Shown: positions 11,591 through 21,345 of the stretch, piece after piece | How the letters are laid out: the number at the start of each line of letters is the position of its first letter | Position numbering within the stretch: position 1 is the stretch's first letter | The notes under the pieces: generated by a model | Told to the model about the DNA's origin: nothing | Database searches by the model: none | Seen by the model: the letters and a program-made list of their open reading frames with translations, nothing else | Assembly (NCBI RefSeq): GCF_965363235.1 | Contig: NC_134841.1 | Location: forward strand, 61,277,078 to 61,341,077 | DNA length: 64,000 nucleotides | Reading direction: 5' to 3' | DNA from: Mytilus galloprovincialis | Taxonomy: Eukaryota > Mollusca > Bivalvia > Mytilida > Mytilidae | Made by a program: the position numbers and the translations under genes

Positions 11591-14500
11591 AATGGTACAT
11601 AATTGCAATTAATTGTCGTCCAAATTTGCAAAAAACATATTTTATTTAACATTCTTAATCCAGTTTACTGTCATAACAACTTTCACTCTATTTGTAATTT
11701 CTTCTTATGGTGAAAAATTGTGAAGAACACATCACTTGGGAATTTTGTGCTCTTCTGTAGTTTTAATCCTGATGAGGGTGCTGTAGGAACCAAAACTTGT
11801 CTATCTTCTTAAATTACTGGAGCAATCCCTCAGGTGTTGCTTAAACCTTAAATTCTGTTTTAATGTAACCCAACTTTACATATATGTACTCGAGGCATGC
11901 ACTTTAAGGATTACATATTGGAGATTTGAATTGGAGATAATGATGGACAAACAAATAGATATTATCCCCTATATTAGATAATTACGAATTGTCACCGATG
12001 TATGAGCAAAACAAAATTATATGAAATATGAAAAGGCTGAAATTTAAAGATTTTATCATAGCTGTTGTGTTTTTTTTAAAGGGAAAGTAGTTTTCTTCTC
12101 AGTTTCAAAATAATGAACTTTCCAAAACACTAGTTTATATTGATAGGTGACTAATAAAGGAATCAAAAGAGCAAAAATAATTTAAGGGTCAATGTGCTTG
12201 TTGCCAAGATATAAACCTTTGAAATTTGGGAGGAAAAATATTCTCTCTTGACTTATCATAGCTTTATCATAATGGCAAGTTTAAGTTCTCAAAAACTATT
12301 AAAAAATAATTAAAATTTTAAAATAAGACTTTTACAGATGGCTTATCATTAAACATGTAAAACATTTATAAATAGAACAAGAATGTATCCATAGTACACG
12401 GATGCCCCACTTACACTATCATTTTCCATGTTGAGTGGATCGTAAAATTGGGGTCAAAACTTTTAATTTGGCATTTAAATTAGAAAGATCATATCATAGG
12501 GAAGAGGTGTACTAACCAACAGACGCACAGACCAGAAAACATAATGCCCCTCTTATATCGTAGGTGGGGCTTGGGGCATAAAAGTACAGGTTCAATGGGC
12601 AAATGTTTTTACGACAATCAAATGATTAAAACCAGAGAATTCTTAAAATTTGACAAATATCCCAAAACACGACAAGCGAACTTCCTTAATTTCATACATT
12701 AATAAATGTAATTTGAAAGATGGATGCCAGGAGATTGCAAGAATGCAAGATTCTGCTCTAATTACCCCCAGACCCCATGACGTAAAGGCAGCAAGTTAGT
12801 ATGTCGGCATGTCAAATAGCCACCTACTTTTAGATTTCAGCTTACTACTTCAAATTGTATTGAAGGCCCTCCTTTGCAATGAAATATTTCCAGTAAAATT
12901 CCTACACTGGCATAAGTTCTTTTTAATAAGGGGAGACAATCACAAATTCTGATAACCAAGTTTATTTTATCCCATTTCAACGCATATTACATATTAATAG
13001 GGGGCTTATTATTTTATGCATTAAATAAAATGAAAATTAAAGATGGTATGGGGGGGGGGGAGGTTGTTTCAGAAAAATAGTAATTTTGTCCACCAAATTA
13101 AAATTTGTGAAGCAATTTTGCCATAAATAATTCTTTCAGGATGGAAAAGTTACAATAGCATACCACACAGTTAGGAAATGGTCCAAGGCGATACAAGACT
13201 AACAATAAGTTCAGGTCAATTTAAGCCGTAACACATATTTACATATAAAAGTGCATATAGAAGCTATAGGAAAGAGACATTTGTTTCTTTTTGGTTATTT
13301 CTATGATAAATTGACATGATACAAAAAGTCTGAGTGTAATAAGACTCTTGCATTGAACTTTTTTTGCAGACAGTGTACTCTGATGCAAATTTTATTTTCC
13401 TTTTTTAGTGGAAATTCCGAACTTGCATGTACTTTTATTCTCAACAGGCATATATTTGAACCACTAACTATCCTACAGAAGAAGAAAAAGTTTCATATGA
13501 AGGAAACGGGTACACTTATCTTTGAAAAGTGATTTTTTTTACAGACTAAGCGAACTCTTTAAGATGGAATTCAACTAATTCAACTTTTATGTACATAGCT
13601 GCTTATCACGGAATTTGAAGAATCTACATTTACTGATCAGGGAATTTGCAGAATCTACATTTACTGAACTCATCTCTTAGGCCCAAGAACAGTTATTTCA
13701 AAGTGCATTTCTTTTAGACAATAAACACAAATACAAAAAATTATTTTTGTTTTGACAGTTTTTTTAAGGTGTAGTGCACTACTTATGAGACAAATTATAT
13801 CAAAATTATAGAAAAGTCTATCGGCTTTAACTCAAAATATGGACAACTATAAATTAAGGTGGTCTGTAATTCAATAACATACTAAATTTTACATTTCATT
13901 AAGTACACTCAGTACACAAATTATTGTTTTACAGAAACTATTATTTGACATTCCCTGAAAATAGGATGTTTCATCAATATTCTGGGTTTTTTTTGGCCTT
14001 GGCATAATTCAATGCATGAAAAGTTTTATGGATGCTTTGTAAAACGTTCATTTACTCTGGTACTGCTCAAATTACAATAGTTTTACCGTTTAATCATCAA
14101 TCAAAAAACATGTATATGATACAAGTAGAAAATAATGAACACATGTACACTACACAACTTGTAAAAACAGCAATCAAAAACTTTTGAAAGGATTACGCAG
14201 AACCCCAAAGATTTGTCTGTGTTACTGCTGTGTAAGTTTTCACAAAATTCCAAGAAGGTTCGACATGGTTATTGATGTTTAAGAAACTTGAACCATGGAC
14301 TTCAAAAATCCATAGCATTTAATGGAAGAGAGAAAAAGAAATTTAGGTGAAAATTCAAAACACAATACATTAACCTTAACTAAAACTTCCACTCTTGTTG
14401 AAAATGGAAAATCTTTACATTAATTATTTTAGAATTTATCAACTACATTCTTGCTCTTGTTTATGCAAGATTTATATGAACTGTTCATATTGGAAACTGT
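11591..14500. other. AT-rich non-coding stretch, no gene seen
   Basis: Holds the dispersed repeat at 12373-12583 and a 33-bp direct duplication at about 13613-13667 (GGAATTTG(A/C)AGAATCTACAT repeated). No coding region supported. Confidence 0.4.
12373..12583 (+). repeat. Dispersed repeat family C, + orientation
   Basis: Shares GAATGTATCCATAGTACACG, GGATGCCCCACT, TCATATCATAGGGAA, GACGCACAGACCAGAAAAC and ATAATGCCCCTC with the inverted copy at 40886-41175. Confidence 0.7.
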
Positions 14501-14770
14501 TCCGTAGAGTTAGAAAGATCCCAAAGGGAAATATGGTCACTCTTGGTCTTCTTCAGACTGGCAGTAAAATCCTTGCAAAAGTAAGGCATCTGTTTGGTAG
14601 CGCAGGATATACAAATCAGCAGTCATGTCCCGTCAGAATGGGGATTTTAATCTGATGTCTTGCAAAGAGAGCATGCCCAGCTGTCAACATATTAACAACC
14701 TTCACAACATCTCTAAGGAGTATGTAGAATTAATCACATAATGATATCCTTCAGCCACAGTAATTATTAT
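14501..14770 (-). other. Exon-like conserved-looking segment on the minus strand, identity unknown
   Basis: Read on the - strand, a strong acceptor-like tract (TTTCTTTTTCAG) ends near 14771 and is followed by about 22 open codons, with TVAEGYHYVINSTYSLEML before a TGA. Further on, other frames also stay open, e.g. one with VVNMLTAGHALFARHQIKIP and one with DLYILRYQTDALLLQGFYC, each broken by stops. Base composition is clearly less AT-rich than the surroundings. It could be a 3' terminal exon plus UTR, a dead exon with frameshifts, or a dispersed repeat; I do not recognise the protein. The + strand frame 14395-14655 is the opposite reading of the same segment. Confidence 0.25.
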
Positions 14771-15010
14771 CTGAAAAAGAAATACACTTTTCAATTTTCT
14801 GTAATATTTTAAGAAACTGAAACAGGCAACAAATTGCAAACTGGGAATAACAATTAAAGCAGAGAAACTTTCAAAATCATAATTTTTCGCTTCCTAAAAC
14901 TTGAAATGTCATTCCAGAGAACTTTAAATTGTAAAAAGATTATAAAAATTGTGGGAACTTACATGATTTAAAAATAGATTTTTTTTTTAATCTATAAAAT
15001 AGTTCTTTAC

Positions 15011-15075
15011 CTTTTAAAGTATACTCTAATAGCCATTTCCAACATCAATCTGTAAGGACAAGCTTTAATGCTAAC
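15011..15075 (-). other. Candidate 65-nt minus-strand exon
   Basis: The - strand reads ATTTTTCAG| then 65 nt, then AAAAG|GTAAAG. One frame is open throughout (VSIKACPYRL… to …RVYFK). A diverged copy at 15711-15778 keeps both splice-like boundaries (CTTTTCAG| and GAG|GTAAGA) but its frames contain stops. The splicing phase does not give an open continuation into 14770. Evidence is splice words plus an open frame only. Confidence 0.25.
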
Positions 15076-15242
15076 CTGAAAAATAAAATATTTAGTCATT
15101 GAAAATAGTAAAAAAGGAATCACTGTTGGTATACTTATGTACATTATATAGAAATATGTGATATATAACATATCAAGGTGAAAGAAGATGCAGAGAAAAC
15201 ATCAATGTGACAATAATTGCTTCCATCCACTTCATTTAAACT

Positions 15243-15295
15243 TTGGTGGATAGTTTGTCTCATTAGCAGTTAAACCACATCTCCTTATTTTTATA
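15243..15295 (-). repeat. Dispersed repeat family A, short inverted fragment
   Basis: TGGTGGATAGTTTGTCTCATT…ACCACATCTCCTTATTTTTA resembles the end of family A in reverse. Confidence 0.4.
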
Positions 15296-16455
15296 ACTAT
15301 ACATAACGGAAAAACAATCCAATTACGTACAGGAGCTTTCTGTAAAAGAGTCTCGATCAGAGAGTTGTGTTCAGAAGTTGATTTTTGGTCATAATATTTA
15401 AAATTGTGATAGACTTCCCATGACTTCTTTAAAAATTGTCAAATCAAAATGGTGGTACATTATGGTCAACTACACACGATGGAAAACAATTTGACCAAGT
15501 ATTATGGCTTTCCATCTAATCCCAGACCCTTGACTTTCCTGTGTCATGCTAATAAAAAATCAGCCAATCCCATTTCACCCTTAGACTTCTATGAAACCCA
15601 CATGCCTAGCTTTTGTCTTAAATGTCACAGACTTAAACAAAATTTAAGGGCATTTACATAATCTGTAATTAACAAGTTTATAAATCTATGCAATGGTTTT
15701 TTCTTACCTCAAAAGTCTACTCTAATGATCATTCTAAAACTCTATCCATACCGAAAAGCAGTAATTATTGCTAGCCTGAAAAGTAAAATGTTTAGTCAAT
15801 AAAAAAATCTTACAAAATAAATAGAATCAGTGTTGGAATATGGTTTGCATATAATTGTAGATTTCTTTATTTTCTTGGGCACCAATTCATTGAGGAACAA
15901 TTGTAATTTTGTTGGTACTTTATTTCGTGGTTTAGCAAAAGTCTGCATACATTAGTCTTTACAATGACATCAGTGTGATCAATTCAAATTTTAGAACCTT
16001 TAGTCAATAACAAAAAAACATTTGACCTCTTACAACTTTAAGACTACCGATGCTAAATAAAATTTGTTTAAATAGAGGAATTATATACGTACTTGTATTT
16101 AAGATATCTTATACCACAAGTCTTACTCCCCTTCATGAAAACATTGGCACTGTTTTATAACCTAAAAAGGAATTAAAATTGACACAAATTATATATTTTA
16201 CAAATTTGTTAAATTGCCACCCTAAATTTTTATTAATCTATTCTTTATTCTGATTGTGTAATAGTGAGTTATCTCCCACTGAAAGAAACATTCTTGCTGT
16301 TTATTGTACTAGTCTCCCTTGAAATAAAAATTCTATCAGGATTTACTTTTCAGGATATAAAATTGTATTCGGGTCCCGGAAAAACATTTATCAAACTGAT
16401 AAATATCTTTTTTTGTGTGTTGTAAATGTGCAAAATAACAAAAATGTGTGTTGCC

Positions 16456-16689
16456 TTATAGATAATCCTTATAAACTTTCTCACATTTTCCCTGATTATG
16501 TACAGAACTAATTGGCTTAGATATACTTGCATTATTTCTTTCATGACAAAGCCTCAGACTTGGTTGAAGATCAATGTAATAATTAATCTTCATTCCAGCT
16601 GCTATCCTTGCTGCTTGATTGTTTACATGGCAAAGCTTTGGACTTGGTTGAAGATTTAAATAAACATCTTCCATGGAGTTGCTACTCAT
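16456..16689 (-). CDS. Unknown repeated open frame, copy 1 (candidate exon)
   Basis: A 77-codon frame with SSNSMEDVYL near its start, LQPSPKLCHVNNQAARIAAG, then IDLQPSLRLCHERNNAS. The motif LQPS-x-(R/K)LCH occurs twice, 28 residues apart, so the frame has an internal duplication of 84 nt. An acceptor-like TTTTTGTTCCAG lies just upstream on the - strand. No signal peptide, membrane segment or known domain. The M is probably not a true start. I do not recognise it; it may be an exon, a pseudo-exon or chance. Confidence 0.25.
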   Translation of the reverse strand: MSSNSMEDVYLNLQPSPKLCHVNNQAARIAAGMKINYYIDLQPSLRLCHERNNASISKPISSVHNQGKCEKVYKDYL

Positions 16690-17320
16690 CTGCCATCTGG
16701 ATTGAAACTTGGTACTGGCCGGCTACTGGAACAAAAACTAAAATTATAAATTAGATTATATTTATAAGACTGCTGTTGGTCAATATAAACGAAATAGACA
16801 TTCCTTCAAGCTTCATATCCTGACTTTCATCAATGGAGTCTTATTTGGTGAACAATTGTAATTTTGTTGGTACTTCATTTTGTGGTTTGGCCAAAGTTTG
16901 CATACATTAGTCTTAAAATGACATCAGTGTGATCAATTCAAAATTTTATAACCTTTAGCCAACAACAAAAAAACATTTGACCTCTTACAACTTTAAGCCT
17001 ACTCAGTGCACATTTTTTCCCTGTAAACTTATTTTATGATGATAAAATTTGTTTAAATAGAGGAATTATATACGTACTTGTATTTAAGATATCTTATACC
17101 ACAAGTCTTACTCCCCTTCATGAAAACATTGGCACTGTTTTATAACCTAAAAAGGAATTAAAATTGACACAAATTATATATTTTACAAATTTGTTAAATT
17201 GCCAGTCTAAATTTTTATTAATATATTCTGTATTCTGATTGCGTAATAGAGAGTTATCTCCCACTGAAAGAAACATTCTTGCTGTTTATTGTACTAGTCT
17301 CCCTTGAAGCAAAAATTCTA

Positions 17321-17674
17321 TCAGGATTTACTTTGCATGGCATTAAATTTTATTCGTGTACCGGAAAAAACATTTATCAAACTGATAAATATCTTTTTTT
17401 GTGTGTTGTTAATGTGCAAAATAACAAAAATTTGTGTTGCCTTATAGATAATCCTTATAGACTTTATCACATTTCCCTGATTATGTACAGAACTAATTGG
17501 CTTAGATATACTTGCATTATTTCTTTCATGACAAAGCCTCAGACTTGGTTGAAGATCAATGTAATAATTAATCTTCTTTCCAGCTGCTATCTGTGCTGCT
17601 TGATTGTTTACATGGCAAAGTCTTGGACTTGGTTGAAGATCTAAGTAAACATCTGCCATGGAGTTGCTTCTCAT
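17321..17674 (-). CDS. Unknown repeated open frame, copy 2 (candidate exon)
   Basis: Same frame as copy 1 with a longer open tail (117 codons). Differences include R for S after the M, A for E in MEDVYL, and K for M in AAGMKIN. The tail past NNASISKPISSVHNQG is AT-rich intron-like sequence. The doubled LQPS-x-RLCH motif is retained. Confidence 0.25.
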   Translation of the reverse strand: MRSNSMADVYLDLQPSPRLCHVNNQAAQIAAGKKINYYIDLQPSLRLCHERNNASISKPISSVHNQGNVIKSIRIIYKATQIFVILHINNTQKKIFISLINVFSGTRIKFNAMQSKS

Positions 17675-18410
17675 CTGCCATCTGGACTGAAACTTGGGAC
17701 TGGCTGGCTACTGGAACAAAACTAAAATCATAAAATAGATTATATTTTTAAGACTGCTGTTGGTCAATATAAATGAAATAGACATATATTCCTTTAAGCT
17801 TCATATCCTGACCTAAATCAACGGGGCCATTTTCAGCGTCTTATTTGGTGAACAATTGTAATTTTGTTGGTACTTCATTTTGTGGTTTAGCCAAAGCCTG
17901 CATACAAGTCTTTACAATGAATTCAGTGTGATCAATTTAAAATTTTAGAACCTTTAGTCAACAACAAAAAAACATATGACCTCTTTCAACTTTAAGCCTA
18001 GTGCACGTTTTTATCCTGTAAACTTGTTTTTATCCTGTTAACTTGTTTTATGACGATAAAATTTGTTTAAATACAGGAATTATATACGTACTTGTATTTA
18101 AGATATCTTATACCACAAGTCTTACTCCCCTTCATGAAAACATGGGCACTGTTTTATAACCTAAAAAGGAATTAAAATTGACATAAATTATATATTTTAC
18201 AAATTTGTTAAATTGCCAGTCTAAATTTTTATTAATCTATTTTGTATTCTGATTGTGTAATAGTGAGGTGAGTTATCTCCCCATGAAAGAAACATTCTTG
18301 CTGTTAATTGTACTAGCCTCCCTTGAAGTAAAAATTCTATTAGGATTTACTTTTCATGGTATAAAATTTTATTCCTGTACCAGAAAAACATTTATCAAAC
18401 TGATAAATAT

Positions 18411-18752
18411 CTATTTGTGTGTGTTGTAAATGTGTAAAATAACAAAAATGTGTGTTGCCTTACAGATATTCCTTATAGACTTTATCACATTTTTCCTGAT
18501 AATGTACAGAATTAATTGCTTAAATATACTTGCATTATTTTTTTCATGACAAAGCCTCAGACTTGTTTGAAGATCAATATAATTATTAATCTTCATTCCA
18601 GCTGCTATCCTTGCTGCTTGATTGCTTACATGGCAAAGCCTCGGACTTGGTTGAAGATATAAGTAAAAATCTTCCATGGTGTTGCTACTCATCTGCCATC
18701 TGGACTGAAACTTGGACTGGCCGGCTTCTTGAACAAAAACTAAAATTATCAA
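18411..18752 (-). CDS. Unknown repeated open frame, copy 3 (candidate exon)
   Basis: Same repeated frame, opening upstream as VQEAGQSKFQSRWQMSSNTM. Replacements include T for S and F for V in NSMEDVY. It shifts frame after NNASIFK compared with the other copies. Upstream the acceptor-like CAG of copies 1 and 2 is CAAG. Confidence 0.25.
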   Translation of the reverse strand: MIILVFVQEAGQSKFQSRWQMSSNTMEDFYLYLQPSPRLCHVSNQAARIAAGMKINNYIDLQTSLRLCHEKNNASIFKQLILYIIRKNVIKSIRNICKATHIFVILHIYNTHK

Positions 18753-19473
18753 TTAAATTATATTTATAAGACTTCTGTTGGTTAATATAAATGAAATAGA
18801 CATATATTCCTTCAAGCTTCATATCCTGACCTACATCAACGGGGCCATTTTCAGCGTCTTATTTGGTGAACAATTGTAATTTTGTTGGTACTTCATTCCG
18901 TGGTTTAGTTAAAGCCTGCATACAAGTCTTTACAATGAATTCAGTGTGACCAATTTAAAATTTAAGAACCTTTAGTCAACAACAAAAAACCATATGACCT
19001 CTTTCAACTTTAAGCCTACTGTACGTTTTTATCCTGTAAACTTGTTTTATGTTGATAAAATTTGTTTAAATAGAGGAATTATACTTACTTGTATTTAAGA
19101 TATCTTATACCACAAGTCTTACTCCCCTTCATGAAAACATTGGCGCTGTTTGATAACCTAAAAAGGAATTAAAATTGACACAAATTATATATTTTACAAA
19201 TTTGTTAAATTGTCAGCCTAAATTTTTATTAATCTATTCTGTATTCTGATTGTGTAATAGTGAGTTATCTCCCACTGAAAGAAACATTCTTGCTGTTTAT
19301 TGTACTAGTCTCCCTTGAAGTAAAAATTTTATTAGGATTTACTTTTCATGGTATAAAATTTTATTCCTGTACCAGAAAAACATTTATCAAACTGATAAAT
19401 ATCTATTTGTGTGTGTTGTAAATGTGCAAAATAACAAAAATGTGTGTTGCCTTACAGATATTACTTATAGACT

Positions 19474-19749
19474 TTAATTATCACATTTTTCCTGATAATG
19501 TAGAGAATTAATTGGCTTAAATATACTTGCATTATTTCTTTCATGACAAAGCCTCAGACTTGTTTGAAGATCAATGTAATTATTAATCTTCATTCCAGCT
19601 GCTATCCTTGCTGCTTGATTGCTTACATGGCAAAGCCTCGGACTTGGTTGAAGATTTAAGTAAACATCTTCCATGGAGTTGCTACTCATCTGCCATCTGG
19701 ACTGAAACTTGGACTGGCCGGCTTCTTGAACAAAAACTAAAATTATCAA
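19474..19749 (-). CDS. Unknown repeated open frame, copy 4 (candidate exon)
   Basis: 91-codon version, with VQEAGQSKFQSRWQMSSNSM at the start and LQPSPRLCHVSNQAARIAAG in the middle, then LQTSLRLCHERNNASIFKP. Stops soon after HYQEKCD. Confidence 0.25.
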   Translation of the reverse strand: MIILVFVQEAGQSKFQSRWQMSSNSMEDVYLNLQPSPRLCHVSNQAARIAAGMKINNYIDLQTSLRLCHERNNASIFKPINSLHYQEKCDN

Positions 19750-20451
19750 TTAAATTATATTTATAAGACTTCTGTTGGTTAATATAAATGAAATAGACAT
19801 ATATTCCTTCAAGCTTCATATCCTGACCTACATCAACGGGGCCATTTTCAGCGTTTTATTTGGTGAACAATTGTAATTTTGTTGGTACTTCATTCCGTGC
19901 TTTAGCCAAAGCCTGCATACAAATCTTTACAATGAATTCAGTGTGATCAATTCAAAATTTTAGAACCTTTAGTCAACAACAAAAAACCATTTGACCTCTT
20001 TCAACTTTAAGCCTAGTGTACGTTTTTATCCTGTAAACTTGTTTTATGATGATAAAATTTGTTTAAATAGAGGAATTATATACTTACTTGTATTTAAGAT
20101 ATCTTATACCACAAGTCTTACTCCCCTTCATGAAAACATTGGCACTGTTTTATAACCTAAAAAGGAATTAAAATTGACACAAATTATATATTTTACAAAT
20201 TTGTTAAATTGCCAGCCTAAATTTTTATTAATCTATTCTGTATTCTGATTGCGTAATAGTGAGTTATCCCCCACTGAAAGAAACTTTCTTGCTGTTTATT
20301 GTACTAGTCTCCCTTGAAGTGAAAAGTTCTATCAGGATTTATTTTTAATGATATAAAATTGTATTCGTCTACCGGAAAAACATTTATCAAACTAATAAAC
20401 ATCTATTTTTGTTTGTTGTAAATGTGCAAAATAACAAAAATGTGTGTTGCC

Positions 20452-20712
20452 TTATATGTAATCCTTATGGATTTTATCACATTTTTCCTGATAATGTACA
20501 GAATTAATAAGCTTGAATATACTTGCATTATTTCTTTCATGACAAAGCCTCAGACTTGTTTGAAGATCAATGTAATAATTAATCTTCATTCCAGCTGCTA
20601 TCCTTGCTGCTTGATTGCTTACATGGCAAAGCCTCGGACTTGGTTGAAGATCTAAGTAAACATCTTCCATGGAGTTGCTACTCATCTGCCATCTCAACTG
20701 AAACTTGGACAT
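20452..20712 (-). CDS. Unknown repeated open frame, copy 5 (candidate exon)
   Basis: 86-codon version whose start abuts the end of the 1 kb array, so the sequence upstream of its SKFQLRWQM differs from that of the other copies. The doubled LQ(P/T)S-x-RLCH motif is intact. If this is a gene, this copy would be the first met in the - strand direction. Confidence 0.25.
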   Translation of the reverse strand: MSKFQLRWQMSSNSMEDVYLDLQPSPRLCHVSNQAARIAAGMKINYYIDLQTSLRLCHERNNASIFKLINSVHYQEKCDKIHKDYI

Positions 20713-21262
20713 TCCTTTAAGCTTCTTATCCAGATCTGTGTCAATGGCGCAATTTTCTGTGTCTTTGCTCTTTTTGCCTGTAATTCATTAACCATTTTCA
20801 TTTTATCTTTTAATCAGTATTATGAAGACTGTTTATTATGATCACATCACTAATTCTGAAATTAATGTATGCAGATAATTATCAGAATGTGGTGGCTAAC
20901 CAAAACAATCTGATGAATACATTTTGAACAAATAATCTAAACAAAGTCATATTTTCCCAATTAAAATGTAAATAAATATGTAAATAAATATCCAAATTGT
21001 CAATATTAAGTCTATTTGTTGTAATAATTAAATTAGATATTAATGTGATGCCTGTTTTATTTCAAATCCTAAATTGGGGGGATCAGTCTATTTACAAATA
21101 CAATAATTCTTTTAGAATTATATTTCATTAGAGAATAAATTTGAACAAGAAATTAATGACAATTTTGTAATAAAATTTCAAGTAGACTTGAAAAACTGAT
21201 TTTTATTACCTAAATTTTTTTTTAAAATAGTTTAAATACAATTGTTATGACCAAATACTTAC
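20713..21262. other. AT-rich spacer between the two arrays, no gene seen
   Basis: Very AT-rich sequence without recognised coding or repeat content. Confidence 0.5.
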
Positions 21263-21339
21263 ACCATCATTATCTGGTAACTAAAATGAAACCATCTTTC
21301 TCCAGGTGTAGGACTGAACTTTCATCTGTGCTCATCCAT
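21263..21339 (-). other. Exon-like block A' (77 nt) next to the 81-bp array
   Basis: On the - strand this starts ATGGATGAGCACAG and ends at a donor-like GGT|GTAAGTATTTG. It matches block A at 32162-32239 with a one-base deletion. The frame with WMSTDESSVL is open but meets TAA just before the donor. It has no pyrimidine tract of its own; the last 81-bp unit runs straight into it and that unit's donor is GC instead of GT. Confidence 0.4.
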
Positions 21340-21345
21340 CTTAAC

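Larger units (their letters stand above)
15893..20712 (-). repeat. Tandem array of five ~1 kb units with a minus-strand open frame in each
   Basis: A marker (TTATATACGTACTTG or its TTATACTTACTTG variant) starts at 16081, 17066, 18080, 19079 and 20076, giving steps of 985, 1014, 999 and 997 bp. Copies look roughly 90-95% identical by eye. Each carries the same - strand frame of about 70 codons, listed separately. Each also has an acceptor-like TTCCTTTTTAG before a 35-69 nt segment and donor-like words after it (GTAAGA; GTAAGT in copies four and five, GTACGT in the first three). The last copy is joined abruptly at about 20712 to unrelated sequence. More diverged relatives of the short exon-like part lie at 15011-15075 and 15711-15778. 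Confidence 0.8.

Noticed and set aside
14395..14655. 86-codon + strand ORF
   Set aside because: It overlaps the exon-like segment read better on the minus strand, and no domain is recognisable.
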